NCBI RefSeq assembly: GCF_900112185.1
Contig: NZ_FOKP01000024.1
Coordinates: 1 to 64,000 of the forward strand
DNA from: Allobosea sp. CRIB-10
GTDB lineage: Bacteria > Pseudomonadota > Alphaproteobacteria > Rhizobiales > Beijerinckiaceae
DNA length: 64,000 nt
Direction: 5' to 3'
The notes beneath the pieces are model-generated. The model did no database searches and had not been told where the DNA came from. It saw only the letters and a list, made by a program, of their open reading frames with translations. Below, piece after piece: positions 8,949 through 16,779 of the stretch; positions within the stretch are counted from its first letter, which is position 1; the number at the start of each line of letters is the position of its first letter. Both the position numbers and the translations under genes were made by a program.

Positions 8949-9950
8949 TCAGACCACGGGCAGCCACATCGGTACGAGTTCCAGCGTGGCGCCAAGCCTG
9001 AACTGCTTCGCGATCCAATTCGCCTCGCTGATCAGATGGCGGATGGCCGCCTGCTGATGCAGGGCGTCGCCTCGACAGGCCCGCTCGTTGACGAGCGCGA
9101 CCAGCCGGTGCTTTGCCTGCGCATCGGCGGAGTGCTCCATCGCCGGCCAGATCGCTGCCCGCGCCGCCGCGAGATAGGCGAGCAGGCGCGCACCCTCGGC
9201 CGCACGGCGCAGCGGGCGAGGATCCTCGGAGGTGGTGCCTGCCAGGACCATGAGCCGGTCGGCCGTCGCGATCATCCGCGCGAAGCGATCGACCAGATCG
9301 GAGAGGCTCGGATAGTCATCGACGAAGGCCGACCAGCGCATGAGCTGCTGGCCTGCGATCGAAGCGTCGCCGCCTTCAAGCGGTACCGTGTCGACCAGAT
9401 CGAAGCGCGACAGCGGCCAGGTGGCGAGCCCGCGATCGGCCGCGGCGGGAGCCGCCGGGCCGGTAGGGACGATGAGCTCACCGACCGCGAAGGCGGCGCG
9501 GTGCAGCCTGATCCGCTCGGCCGTCTCGGCATCGAGGGATGGCGCCTGGCCATAATCCGTGTTGTCGCCATGGAAAGCGGTCGCTTTCGCCGCCGCCTTC
9601 TTGGCGTCGGCGTCCTCGACGGTATCGACCGGCCAGATCGCGACCATCGCGGTGCAGCTCAAGGCCACGATCTTCAGGCTGATCCGGGCCATTTTGACGT
9701 GGTTGCCTTCGCTGAGCCGGAACCAGAGCCGCTCGGCTTCGTCCTCGCAGCGCTTCGCCTCGATGGCAAAGCGCTTGAGATCTGGGGAGCTGTCGCGGAA
9801 GGCGATGAGCTCGGCGAGGGTGGGGTCATCACCAATGGCCCCCGTGACGGCGGCGAGCGGATCGCTGATCGAACCTTGCGGGTTCTGGCTGCCGGTGTCG
9901 CCGGCGGCTTCCATCGGAGCGAGGCTCCGGTCCTTGTCGTAGTCGGTCAT
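8949..9950 (-). CDS. Hypothetical protein with two IWP blocks (paralogue B)
   Basis: A 333-residue protein starting at ATG 9950 (MTDYDKD); a GTG seven codons upstream is an alternative. The blocks TAMVAIWPVDT (105-107) and YLAAARAAIWPAME (267-269) align without gaps to paralogue A. DPTLAELIAFR corresponds to DPSVGELSAFR there, and QQAAIRHLISEANW to MQAAIRHVTADAAW. The two blocks inside each protein suggest an ancient internal duplication preceding the gene duplication. Function unknown. It lies between the exonuclease gene and paralogue A in the cassette. Confidence 0.75.
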   Translation of the reverse strand: MTDYDKDRSLAPMEAAGDTGSQNPQGSISDPLAAVTGAIGDDPTLAELIAFRDSSPDLKRFAIEAKRCEDEAERLWFRLSEGNHVKMARISLKIVALSCTAMVAIWPVDTVEDADAKKAAAKATAFHGDNTDYGQAPSLDAETAERIRLHRAAFAVGELIVPTGPAAPAAADRGLATWPLSRFDLVDTVPLEGGDASIAGQQLMRWSAFVDDYPSLSDLVDRFARMIATADRLMVLAGTTSEDPRPLRRAAEGARLLAYLAAARAAIWPAMEHSADAQAKHRLVALVNERACRGDALHQQAAIRHLISEANWIAKQFRLGATLELVPMWLPVV

Positions 9951-10037
9951 GGTCTTGTTCTCGTGGGTCACAGCCCCATCGGCTGCGCTTCACCTCCGTT
10001 CGCTGAAAACGAGAAAGGCGCCCCACGCGGGGGCGCC
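9951..10037 (-). promoter_or_regulatory. Two-hairpin leader before the 8949-9950 gene
   Basis: Hairpin GGCGCCCC/GGGGCGCC (10017-10037) is followed on the minus strand by TTTCTCGTTTTC, a good intrinsic terminator tail for the upstream exonuclease gene. Next come GAACGGAGG, stem-loop CAGCC-GATGG-GGCTG (9971-9985), TGACCCA and the ATG. GAACGGAGG is shared with the 7700-7793 leader. Confidence 0.55.
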
Positions 10038-10065
10038 ATCCTGATGTCGGCCATGGTGCTGTGGT

Positions 10066-11472
10066 TCAGGCGGCGCGCGGCAATGGCGTGCCGCGCCCGG
10101 CCAGCCAGCGCTCGATCGCGTCGAGCTGACGGACCCGGGCAGCATCGCCTGGGCTGGACCCGGCCTTCAGCGCTGTGATGCGCCGCATAGCGGCCGGGCG
10201 CGTGAGCCAGGGCATGTCGTCCTGGGTGTCGAGACGATGCGCGAACCACGCCGCCCCTTTCTCGCGCTCGGCGGCGGAGAGCTCGCCTGGCGCTTCGAGC
10301 CAGGCCCAGCGATTGGCGAAGGCTTTCAGCCTGACGTCGCCCAGCAGCTCGCGGCCGAGCTGCACGCGCTGGTCCCAGGGGACCTCATGCCAGCGCCGCG
10401 AGGTGATCGCGTCCTCGCGGCTGATGAAGCCACCGCTATAGAGGCTGTCATCCGGCCACGGGCTCGGCTCCTTGCCGGCGAAGCGCCCGGCGAGCGCGAT
10501 CGCGAGGTTGTCGCGGAAGCGGGCATGGCCGCGGATCCGGGCCAGACGGGCCTGCAGCTCGCCATCCGGCGGGAGCTCTTCCTGTGCGGCGGGAGCCGTC
10601 ATCTCCCAGGGCAAAAGTATCGGCTGGGCATTGGTCTTGACCAGCCGGATCGGGCGCTCGCCTTTCGCAAACAGCATTTCGCCGAGCTGCTCCGGCGTGG
10701 CGTCGAGATAGGCGGGATCGATCGTCAAATCGGCGACGGCCCAGGACGACGCGTTCCCTGGCGTAGGCATGATGCCGCCGATCGGGATCATATGGTTGAA
10801 CAAACCGAGCCCGAGCGTTCCGGGGCGAGTCAAAAGTCCGACCGACCCGCTTTTATGGGCATTGGCCATCATCGCCGCGATGATGGTGGGTGCGCGCTCG
10901 CGCAGGAGCCTGAACAGCGCAATCGTGGCATGAACGTCATTCAACGCGTCATGGGCGTCAGCCTCGTCGAAGGCGATGCCGTTGGCACGGCAGGCCGGCC
11001 CCAGCCGCATCGAAGGCCTCCCTGCCGGCGTCACCGGGATGGTGACGACGCCGGGCGCCAGCATCGCCACGGCGCGCAGCATGATCAGCACGTCGGCACG
11101 GGCCAACCCTGGCATCGAGGTCGCATAGGGCGGGAGCAGCGTCTGGAGGAAGCCGTGGCGCAGCACCTCCTCGTCATAGGCCATCGTGTTGAAGCCGATG
11201 ATCGCCGCCGGTGAGGCGGCCTCGAGGATGCCGGCGATCGTCCCCATAAGCTCGAGCTGCGACAGCGGCGCGGCCTCGAGCCAGTCTGGGTCGAGGCCGG
11301 TGACGAGCAGGGCGTCAGGAGCAGGCACAACATGGGCGGGCAACCGCGCCCGCAGCACGGTCTCGCGCAGAGGGTGAAGATCGCCGTCGGTCGTTACGAA
11401 GGCCGCCTGCAACGGCACATTCCAGGCAGGCGCCAGCCCCGAGGTCTCGAGGTCGTAGAAGAGGAAGCTCAT
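10066..11472 (-). CDS. sbcB: Exonuclease I (SbcB)-like 3'-5' DNA exonuclease
   Basis: A 468-residue DEDD-family exonuclease starting at ATG 11472. Exo motif I is FYDLETSG near the N-terminus, motif II is GFNTMAYDEE, and motif III is HDALNDVHATIAL. After the nuclease domain the SH3-like and helical regions of E. coli ExoI can be followed (NASSWAVADLTID; RPIRLVKTNAQPILL; DSLYSGGFISREDA). ExoI digests single-stranded DNA 3'-5' and acts with mismatch repair and recombination. It is encoded 13 bp after the small gene at 11486-11944. In this island setting it may be an element-specific version; that is inference. Confidence 0.85.
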   Translation of the reverse strand: MSFLFYDLETSGLAPAWNVPLQAAFVTTDGDLHPLRETVLRARLPAHVVPAPDALLVTGLDPDWLEAAPLSQLELMGTIAGILEAASPAAIIGFNTMAYDEEVLRHGFLQTLLPPYATSMPGLARADVLIMLRAVAMLAPGVVTIPVTPAGRPSMRLGPACRANGIAFDEADAHDALNDVHATIALFRLLRERAPTIIAAMMANAHKSGSVGLLTRPGTLGLGLFNHMIPIGGIMPTPGNASSWAVADLTIDPAYLDATPEQLGEMLFAKGERPIRLVKTNAQPILLPWEMTAPAAQEELPPDGELQARLARIRGHARFRDNLAIALAGRFAGKEPSPWPDDSLYSGGFISREDAITSRRWHEVPWDQRVQLGRELLGDVRLKAFANRWAWLEAPGELSAAEREKGAAWFAHRLDTQDDMPWLTRPAAMRRITALKAGSSPGDAARVRQLDAIERWLAGRGTPLPRAA

Positions 11473-11485
11473 GGCGGCGTCCCCC

Positions 11486-11944
11486 TCAATGCCGACTCGT
11501 CGAGCCGGGCTCGATCGCGACCTTGGTGAGGTTGATGCCGAGCCTTCGTGCATCGGCATGCATCGCCGCCTCGACCATCACCGCCGTGTGCGAGCGCGCC
11601 ATCTCGTCATCCTCGAAGATCATCGCCTCATAGACGGTGATCTTGCGCTCGAGATGCTCGTCACGCTGCGCCGGCGCTTCCGCCAGCATGAACGCGAAGA
11701 ACCGCGCCTGCGCCCTTGCGCCTTCGGCCAGCTGGCGCCCGTTCAGCCCGGCGAACTCGCCATGGATCAGGTCGCCATCCTGCTCCAGCAGCTTCGCATG
11801 GGCGGTCGAGAGCTGCCACAGCAGAAAGTGGCGCTCGGCATGGTCGCCGAGCTGCGCATAGGTGCGGGCATATCGCGAGAGATCCTCCGCTCCCGGCAAC
11901 GCCTCGTCGCCGGCTGCAAAGACCTTCCCATTATTCGTTTTCAT
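11486..11944 (-). CDS. Hypothetical protein, first gene of the cassette
   Basis: A 152-residue, mostly helical, soluble protein starting at ATG 11944 (MKTNNGKVFAAGDE). No motif is recognised. It shares a transcript with the exonuclease I-like gene, which starts 13 bp downstream. Upstream, the minus strand carries GGGTCACGG and a short GC-rich segment but not the complete two-hairpin leader seen between later genes. The remaining gap to 12225 (about 280 bp) shows no convincing gene. Function unknown. Confidence 0.65.
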   Translation of the reverse strand: MKTNNGKVFAAGDEALPGAEDLSRYARTYAQLGDHAERHFLLWQLSTAHAKLLEQDGDLIHGEFAGLNGRQLAEGARAQARFFAFMLAEAPAQRDEHLERKITVYEAMIFEDDEMARSHTAVMVEAAMHADARRLGINLTKVAIEPGSTSRH

Positions 11945-12225
11945 TCCACTCGTCCGGTCCAGTCCGTGACCCGGAAACGGCGCGTCGGCTCAGCTCCACG
12001 GGGGTTCCCTGGATTGGGTTCCGAGGCTTTTGCTTTGTCCTGCTAAGCCCGCTCGTACTCTCGTTCGTTGCCGTCCACCTAGAGAAGATCGCGGGAATAG
12101 GGTGCGGCTCATTGCGATGCCGCCTTTCGCCTTCACCCCTCGAGAGAGCGATGGAGTGCCCAGACGCCCGAGCTGCAGTTCTCGCCGCCAAATGGCTTCG
12201 CAGCAGGCACCAGAGGGTCTTGCCG

Positions 12226-12957
12226 CTAATCCATATCGCCGACCTCGCCATCCTTCATCACGCCACGCGCGACCACCTGAAGCGCTCCGTCCGGCAATGG
12301 TCTTTGAAGTGCCTTCGCCTGTTCCCAAGGTGCCGTCAGCCACGCCTGGCACTCCTCGGGCGTGGTGAGGATCACCGGCATCGCCTTCGGGTGAACAGCG
12401 CCGACTTCTGCGTTGGGGTCGGTCGTGAGGAAGGCATAGAGGTCGATCGTCTCGACCCCGGTCTTGATCTTGCGAACGCCCGTCCACTGGGCGCTCCAGA
12501 TGCCCGCGAAGAACGCGGTCGGCCTTTCCTTGCCGAAGGCAAACCAGATGTCATGCTTCGAACCGTGGTCGAACTCGCTGAACGACGTGAACGGGACCAG
12601 GCAGCGGTTCGCGACGCAAAGCCACGGCTTCCAATGGGCGCTCGAGGTGTTGCGGACGTTTGTTGTTCCACCATCGGGCTCGATGCGCAGGAGCTCGTTG
12701 AAATCGACCTCCTTGCCTTTGGCACGCAGCTTGTCAGCCCGTTTCGACGCCGCCTGATAGATAGCCTGCTTTGACGACGGCATGCCCCAGCGCGTCATCG
12801 CGAGTTTTGGGCCGCCTTCTTCATTGCGGAGGATGGGCGCGGCATAGTCAGGGAATATCGCGGGCTGGGGCGGCATGTTCACGCCGGCGCTGTCGAAGGG
12901 AGCGAAGAGCTTGCGCATCGCCTCGACGTTGCGAGTATGGCTGTAGAGGTTGCACAT
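12226..12957 (-). CDS. SRAP-family protein (SOS response-associated peptidase, YedK/HMCES)
   Basis: A 243-residue SRAP domain protein. Family members shield abasic sites in single-stranded DNA by a thiazolidine bond formed with Cys2. Here the protein begins Met-Cys (MCNLYS), leaving Cys2 as the mature N-terminal residue. The catalytic Glu is in PFTSFSEF and the His in AVHPKAMPVIL. The length is normal. It stands next to the SOS-controlled umuDC block, but I see no clear LexA box at its own start. Its first codon overlaps divergently with the small gene on the plus strand. Confidence 0.9.
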   Translation of the reverse strand: MCNLYSHTRNVEAMRKLFAPFDSAGVNMPPQPAIFPDYAAPILRNEEGGPKLAMTRWGMPSSKQAIYQAASKRADKLRAKGKEVDFNELLRIEPDGGTTNVRNTSSAHWKPWLCVANRCLVPFTSFSEFDHGSKHDIWFAFGKERPTAFFAGIWSAQWTGVRKIKTGVETIDLYAFLTTDPNAEVGAVHPKAMPVILTTPEECQAWLTAPWEQAKALQRPLPDGALQVVARGVMKDGEVGDMD

Positions 12958-13201
12958 GCTCTTCTCCTGGCTGGCCCGCCGCCGCGACTATCAGGCCCTC
13001 GTCGACACCGAGGCAACCCGGCTCGTCGAGAACGAGGGCGGCGCGGGCTACTACACCGCCAAGGCGATCAAGCGGATCGCCGTAGAGGCCGGCGACAGGG
13101 CGGCCGCCAGGTTCTGGGTGCGCGTCGCCCGACAGGTGGCAAAGCGAACCGGTCTTCAGCCAGGTTACAGCAAGATTGGCCGCCCCGAGTCCGAGTGGTA
13201 G
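12956..13201 (+). CDS. Small hypothetical protein, divergent from the SRAP gene
   Basis: An 81-residue basic protein (MLFSWLARRRDYQALV...). ATG 12956 has AGAGG six bases upstream; a TTG at 12950 is also in frame. Its start overlaps the SRAP start on the opposite strand by 2 bp. The second half (YYTAKAIKRIAVEAGDRAAA) is helical and Arg/Ala-rich. No family is recognised. It converges with the next minus-strand gene, stopping one base before that gene's stop. The compact packing and good ribosome binding site argue that it is real. Confidence 0.5.
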   Translation: MLFSWLARRRDYQALVDTEATRLVENEGGAGYYTAKAIKRIAVEAGDRAAARFWVRVARQVAKRTGLQPGYSKIGRPESEW

Positions 13202-13202
13202 G

Positions 13203-13523
13203 TCAACGTTTCAGGGCCGTGGCCCAGTCCGCGTAGGGCGTGTTCCTGGCAAGATGCCGGTTGTAGTCGGGCGCGCCATCGTCCCACCAGACCGCCCCGC
13301 GCTCGCCCAGCGCGACCTTCGCCGCGTCGACAGCAGCCCTGGCGGCCTTCAGGTCGCCCTTGCCCGCCTTGGCATCCTTCACGGCCCGGCGCGCGTCCAT
13401 GAGTTCGTCGACGAGGCGCAGGCGCTTCGCCTCGGGCAGTGCGGGATTGGTCGATCGCCATAGTCTTCCGGCGACGATGAAGTAGCGGCCATCCGGCGTC
13501 GTAGGGTAGCTGCGACGGCTCAT
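13203..13523 (-). CDS. Small hypothetical protein, distal gene of the umuDC operon
   Basis: A 106-residue protein, MSRRSYPTTPDGRYFIVAGRL at the N-terminus, followed by a long charged helix (RRAVKDAKAGKGDLKAARAA) and an aromatic tail with WWDDGAPDYNRH. It overlaps the upstream 98-residue gene by 4 bp (ATGA) and so belongs to the SOS-controlled operon. Proteins of this kind often accompany polymerase genes in Rhizobiales, but I know no assigned function. Confidence 0.65.
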   Translation of the reverse strand: MSRRSYPTTPDGRYFIVAGRLWRSTNPALPEAKRLRLVDELMDARRAVKDAKAGKGDLKAARAAVDAAKVALGERGAVWWDDGAPDYNRHLARNTPYADWATALKR

Positions 13524-13816
13524 TCGCCGTCGCTCTCCCGCGCTATGCGGTATAAGGCATCTTCGTCAGGCGCGTCCTTCTCCATGGCGGCTTCAACCTT
13601 GCACCCGTCCATAAGCACGCCGCCGAAATGGCAGACAAACGCCCGCGCCAGGCGGTGCTCCTCAAAGGCCAGCCGGACATGCTCGGAGCCCGGTTGGCGA
13701 TCCACCACATGGAAGCGGATCTCCCAGCCCGCGCACCAGCTTTCGATCCGACGCAGACGCTCGGTCGCCGCGGCCTCGGACAGCTTGATCTCAACCTGAT
13801 GGACGAACGCACTCAT
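13520..13816 (-). CDS. Small hypothetical protein between umuC and the last operon gene
   Basis: A 98-residue protein (MSAFVHQVEIKLSEAAATERL...) with a predicted mixed alpha/beta fold and an acidic C-terminus. It overlaps umuC by 4 bp at its start and the following gene by 4 bp at its end, indicating translational coupling inside the SOS operon. No motif or family is recognised. Placement suggests a DNA-damage-related accessory role, which is inference only. Confidence 0.65.
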   Translation of the reverse strand: MSAFVHQVEIKLSEAAATERLRRIESWCAGWEIRFHVVDRQPGSEHVRLAFEEHRLARAFVCHFGGVLMDGCKVEAAMEKDAPDEDALYRIARESDGE

Positions 13817-15096
13817 GCCGCAACTCCCACCACCGGGACCTCATCGATCCGCGTCGTGTAGCGCGGCGACCTCATATCGAACCGAGTGGTCCAGGCCTTC
13901 TGCTGCCGTGCGATTCCGGCGGACGCGGAGAACACGGTGCCGCGCCCATGCCTTGCGTTGCAGGCGTCTAGCGCCGCCATCAGCCGGCTGGCCTTGTCGC
14001 GATCGAGGGAACCGATCAGGGCGCGCTGCGACGCCTCAAGCGACACGAGGTCGACCGTCATCAGTCCGGCTTTCGCGTAAGGGTAGCCGGATTTCCAGAT
14101 GCGGCGGACGCCCCATTTTGCTGCTCGGATCAGGATCAGTGTGTCGTTGCTAGCCTCGGGGAAATCCACCGTCGTCGAAACGCTCCGCGCCGGTCCGCTA
14201 TCGTGCGGCGAGGTGTGGAAAAACACCGTGACGTGGTCCGTCGCCAGGCCGTGACGCCGGAGCTTCTCACCGAGGCGGGTCGCATGCGTCGCGATTGCCT
14301 CCTGCATCATGTCGAGGTCATTCACCCGGCCGGCAAATGAACGCGTCACCGCGCAGCCTTTCCGAGTGGGCGCGACCGCTTCGAGATCGATGCAGGGCGT
14401 CCCGCGCATCTCATGGATGATGCGCTCGCCGACGACGGTCAGCGTCTGACGCGCGAGCTTGGGGTCGAGCGACGCCACGTCGGCGGCCGTTCGGCAACCG
14501 GACGCAGCGAGCTTGGCCTGGCTGGCGCGGCCAATGCCCCAGATGTCCTCCAGTGGAAACAGCGGCAACCACTCCCGCCGCGCCTCCACGCTCGTCAGGT
14601 CGCACACCCCGCGAAGCTGAGGCGTGCTCTTGGCGATCTTGTTGGCAAGCTTCGCCAGCGTCTTGGTCGGTCCGATCCCGACGCAGGTCGGCACGCCCGT
14701 CCAGGTCGATACCGTCGAGCACAGATCCAGCCCCAGTTCCTCGCGATGCGCCGGCGCGATCGGCGTCATGTCGAGGAAGCTCTCGTCGATTGAGTAGACC
14801 TCGATGTCGGAGGCGAAGCGCTCATAGACGGCGTTCATCCGCCGGCTCATGTCGCCGTAGAGCGTGTAGTTCGAGGAGAAGACGCAAACGCTCTCGCGCT
14901 TTACCAGATCGCGGATCGTGAACATCGGCGCGCCCATCTTGATCCCAAGCGCCTTGGCTTCTGCCGTCCTGGCGACCGCGCAGCCGTCGTTGTTGGACAA
15001 CACAATGACCGGCTTGCCTTTGAGCCTGGGGTCGAACACCCGCTCGCAGGAGCAGTAGAAGCTGTTGCCGTCGATCAGGGCGAAGGACTTTGTCAT
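13813..15096 (-). CDS. umuC: Y-family translesion DNA polymerase, UmuC type
   Basis: A 427-residue catalytic subunit of a Pol V-like mutasome. The N-terminal ALIDGNSFYCSCERVF contains the first catalytic Asp, and YSIDESFLDM carries the catalytic Asp-Glu pair. The helix-hairpin-helix region has GIGPTKTLAKLANK and IWGIGRAS. The little-finger part (TRSFAGRV) and UmuC-type C-terminus follow. It overlaps umuD by 4 bp, the usual arrangement, so both subunits are made together. Expression should be LexA-controlled through the box at 15778-15792. Confidence 0.95.
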   Translation of the reverse strand: MTKSFALIDGNSFYCSCERVFDPRLKGKPVIVLSNNDGCAVARTAEAKALGIKMGAPMFTIRDLVKRESVCVFSSNYTLYGDMSRRMNAVYERFASDIEVYSIDESFLDMTPIAPAHREELGLDLCSTVSTWTGVPTCVGIGPTKTLAKLANKIAKSTPQLRGVCDLTSVEARREWLPLFPLEDIWGIGRASQAKLAASGCRTAADVASLDPKLARQTLTVVGERIIHEMRGTPCIDLEAVAPTRKGCAVTRSFAGRVNDLDMMQEAIATHATRLGEKLRRHGLATDHVTVFFHTSPHDSGPARSVSTTVDFPEASNDTLILIRAAKWGVRRIWKSGYPYAKAGLMTVDLVSLEASQRALIGSLDRDKASRLMAALDACNARHGRGTVFSASAGIARQQKAWTTRFDMRSPRYTTRIDEVPVVGVAA

Positions 15097-15533
15097 CGCC
15101 TGAAGCGACGCACGGCGTTGGTGACGACCCCGAAGATATCGATCTCGGCATCCGGGCCAGGGTCGTAGTCGGGGTAGTCCCGGTTCCCGTAGGCGAGGCT
15201 CGAGCGACCGCCCGACAGCCGGAAGATCTTGATCGACCGCTCGCCGTTGACGTCGACCACCACCGGGTCGCCGTCTCGCGGGAGCAGGCTACGATCGACC
15301 GTGATCAGCGAGCCGTCGAAGATGCCGACATCGACGGCGCTGTTGCCCGCCACCGTCATGATGAAGGTTGCGGGCGCGTTCTGGATAAGCGTTCGGGACA
15401 GGTCGATCGGCGCGTCGAGATAGTCGTCCGCGGGCGACGGAAAACCGGCCCGGACGGCTTGAAGATAGACGGGCAGATAGATCGCCGGGCTCAGCAGTGC
15501 CGGCGATAGCAGCAGCGGACTCGGGCTCATCAC
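15093..15533 (-). CDS. umuD: UmuD-like S24 family self-cleaving protein
   Basis: A 146-residue mutasome subunit. The self-cleavage Ala29-Gly30 lies in AVRAGFPSPADDYLD, which matches the classical UmuD cleavage neighbourhood. The catalytic Ser65 is in GNSAVDVG and the Lys102 in RSIKIF. RecA-stimulated cleavage would yield the UmuD' partner of UmuC. A 4-bp overlap couples it to umuC, and it overlaps the 75-residue upstream gene by 4 bp as well. Confidence 0.93.
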   Translation of the reverse strand: MMSPSPLLLSPALLSPAIYLPVYLQAVRAGFPSPADDYLDAPIDLSRTLIQNAPATFIMTVAGNSAVDVGIFDGSLITVDRSLLPRDGDPVVVDVNGERSIKIFRLSGGRSSLAYGNRDYPDYDPGPDAEIDIFGVVTNAVRRFRR

Positions 15534-15757
15534 TCCTTCTCCGCGTCTGGCCGTGCATCCTGCGAGAACAAGCCCCGCAGGTAACCCCGCGAAACCGATC
15601 GATCAGCGTCCGCTTGCAGCACGATGAAGTCATGCGCGAGGGCGCGGAGCGCAGCCCTTTCCGACCCGTGCTCTTCGAGCAAATCCGTGACGATGGCGGT
15701 CACTTCGGCGTCGAGCGTGGTGTCCTCGGCTGGTTGGTTCGCTGGCTTGGCGGACAT
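15530..15757 (-). CDS. Small hypothetical protein, first gene of the SOS operon
   Basis: A 75-residue acidic helical protein starting at ATG 15757 (MSAKPANQ). A longer frame exists upstream but would run through the SOS box, so the short start is preferred. Its stop overlaps the umuD start by 4 bp. No domain is recognised. Being first after the LexA box, it should be co-induced with the mutasome. Confidence 0.6.
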   Translation of the reverse strand: MSAKPANQPAEDTTLDAEVTAIVTDLLEEHGSERAALRALAHDFIVLQADADRSVSRGYLRGLFSQDARPDAEKE

Positions 15758-15777
15758 CGATGCGCTCTCGCTTATAA

Positions 15778-15792
15778 GAACATAATGAGAAC
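15778..15792 (-). promoter_or_regulatory. LexA (SOS) box of alphaproteobacterial type
   Basis: On the minus strand the sequence is GTTC-TCATTAT-GTTC, an exact match to the GTTC-N7-GTTC operator known for alphaproteobacterial LexA. It lies 20 bp upstream of the first gene of the umuD-umuC operon. The remaining part of the gap to 15974 holds no supported gene. Confidence 0.88.
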
Positions 15793-15974
15793 AACGTCCG
15801 ATCCGAGTCAAGCGCGGCTGTCGCGAGATTTGGCCTCGCATGCTGCGGCAATCGACCCTATCCGTCAGCTCGGGGCGCTGCGGCCAATGCGAAAATGGCC
15901 CAAAGCCGACATCTGGAATGTCTGCTACCCGGCGACTTGACGCGGCCGACTGTCGGGCTACCAGTCGCGCTCCT

Positions 15975-16745
15975 CTATGCGCGCATCCATCCCCATCTGA
16001 CGAATATGCGCTGGCCTTCAGCCGAGGCGAGAAACTCCACGAACCGCTTGGCTTCCGGTCGCATCTGCCCAAGCTTCGTCAGGGCTATGCCCGTGTCGCG
16101 ATAGATCCGTAGCTCCGGCTCAACTTCGACGACATCCGCGAGCGCCGGGTTGGCGACCTGCCAAATCGTCCAGATTAGCCAGGCGTCGAGCGAGCTGTCC
16201 TCGGTCCACGCCTTACGGGCATCAGCGCTGTTCTTCGCGACCTTCGCGATGTTCGAGCGAAACGCTTTGACGTCGGCGATGCGGCCGATCCGGCCGGCGA
16301 CATCCTCCCACAGGCCTTGCTGGCCCGCGCCATTGACGACGAGAATGCGGTGTCCGGGCTCGAGCAAGGCCTTCACGCCGCCGATTGTTTTCGGATTGCC
16401 AGGCCGGACCAGTATCGCGGAGGCGCGCAGGTAAAGCGGTTGGACGGTTGACGGATCGATGTCAGGCAGCGCCTCGATGAAGTCCGACATCATCACCTCG
16501 GAGCCACTGAAGATCATGTCGGCGTCTTTGGTCGCCTTGTCCTTCCAGGCCGGAAGCGGGCCGGCTTCACCCTGCACCTCGATGCCCTGCGCCCTGCCGA
16601 AGGTTGCGGCAGCCTCCTTCATCGCCGGCATCGGCCCGCCGGGGCCGTAGACGCGCAGAGGCTCGGCGGCGCTTGCCGGCGTAGCAAGCGAGGCGGCAAG
16701 TCCGGCGCCGAGGATCCCGATTTCGCGACGGCTGAAATTGGTCAT
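15975..16745 (-). CDS. Periplasmic extracellular solute-binding protein
   Basis: A 256-residue secreted protein starting at ATG 16745. The N-terminus MTNFSRREIGILGAGLA has a Tat-like pair of Arg and a hydrophobic core ending ATPASAAE. The mature part has the periplasmic binding protein type 2 pattern (YGPGGPMPAM; DMIFSGSEVMMSDF; GHRILVVNGAGQQGLWED) of molybdate/sulfate-like anion binders. No ABC permease or ATPase genes accompany it. The neighbour is a YeiH-type exporter 34 bp upstream in the same direction. The ligand cannot be told from sequence; an oxyanion is a guess from context. Confidence 0.75.
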   Translation of the reverse strand: MTNFSRREIGILGAGLAASLATPASAAEPLRVYGPGGPMPAMKEAAATFGRAQGIEVQGEAGPLPAWKDKATKDADMIFSGSEVMMSDFIEALPDIDPSTVQPLYLRASAILVRPGNPKTIGGVKALLEPGHRILVVNGAGQQGLWEDVAGRIGRIADVKAFRSNIAKVAKNSADARKAWTEDSSLDAWLIWTIWQVANPALADVVEVEPELRIYRDTGIALTKLGQMRPEAKRFVEFLASAEGQRIFVRWGWMRA

Positions 16746-16779
16746 GGGTCGATCCTTTCGTTTTTCCGGAGGCGCCGGC

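Noticed and set aside
6653..10178. Several plus-strand frames over the minus-strand cassette
   Set aside because: They are shadows of the paralogous genes. The minus-strand proteins show duplicated, conserved sequence and matching lengths.
11945..12225. Possible 106-residue minus-strand gene around 11931-12251
   Set aside because: The frame overlaps the end of the SRAP gene and the start of the next gene, has no ribosome binding site and shows no coding bias.
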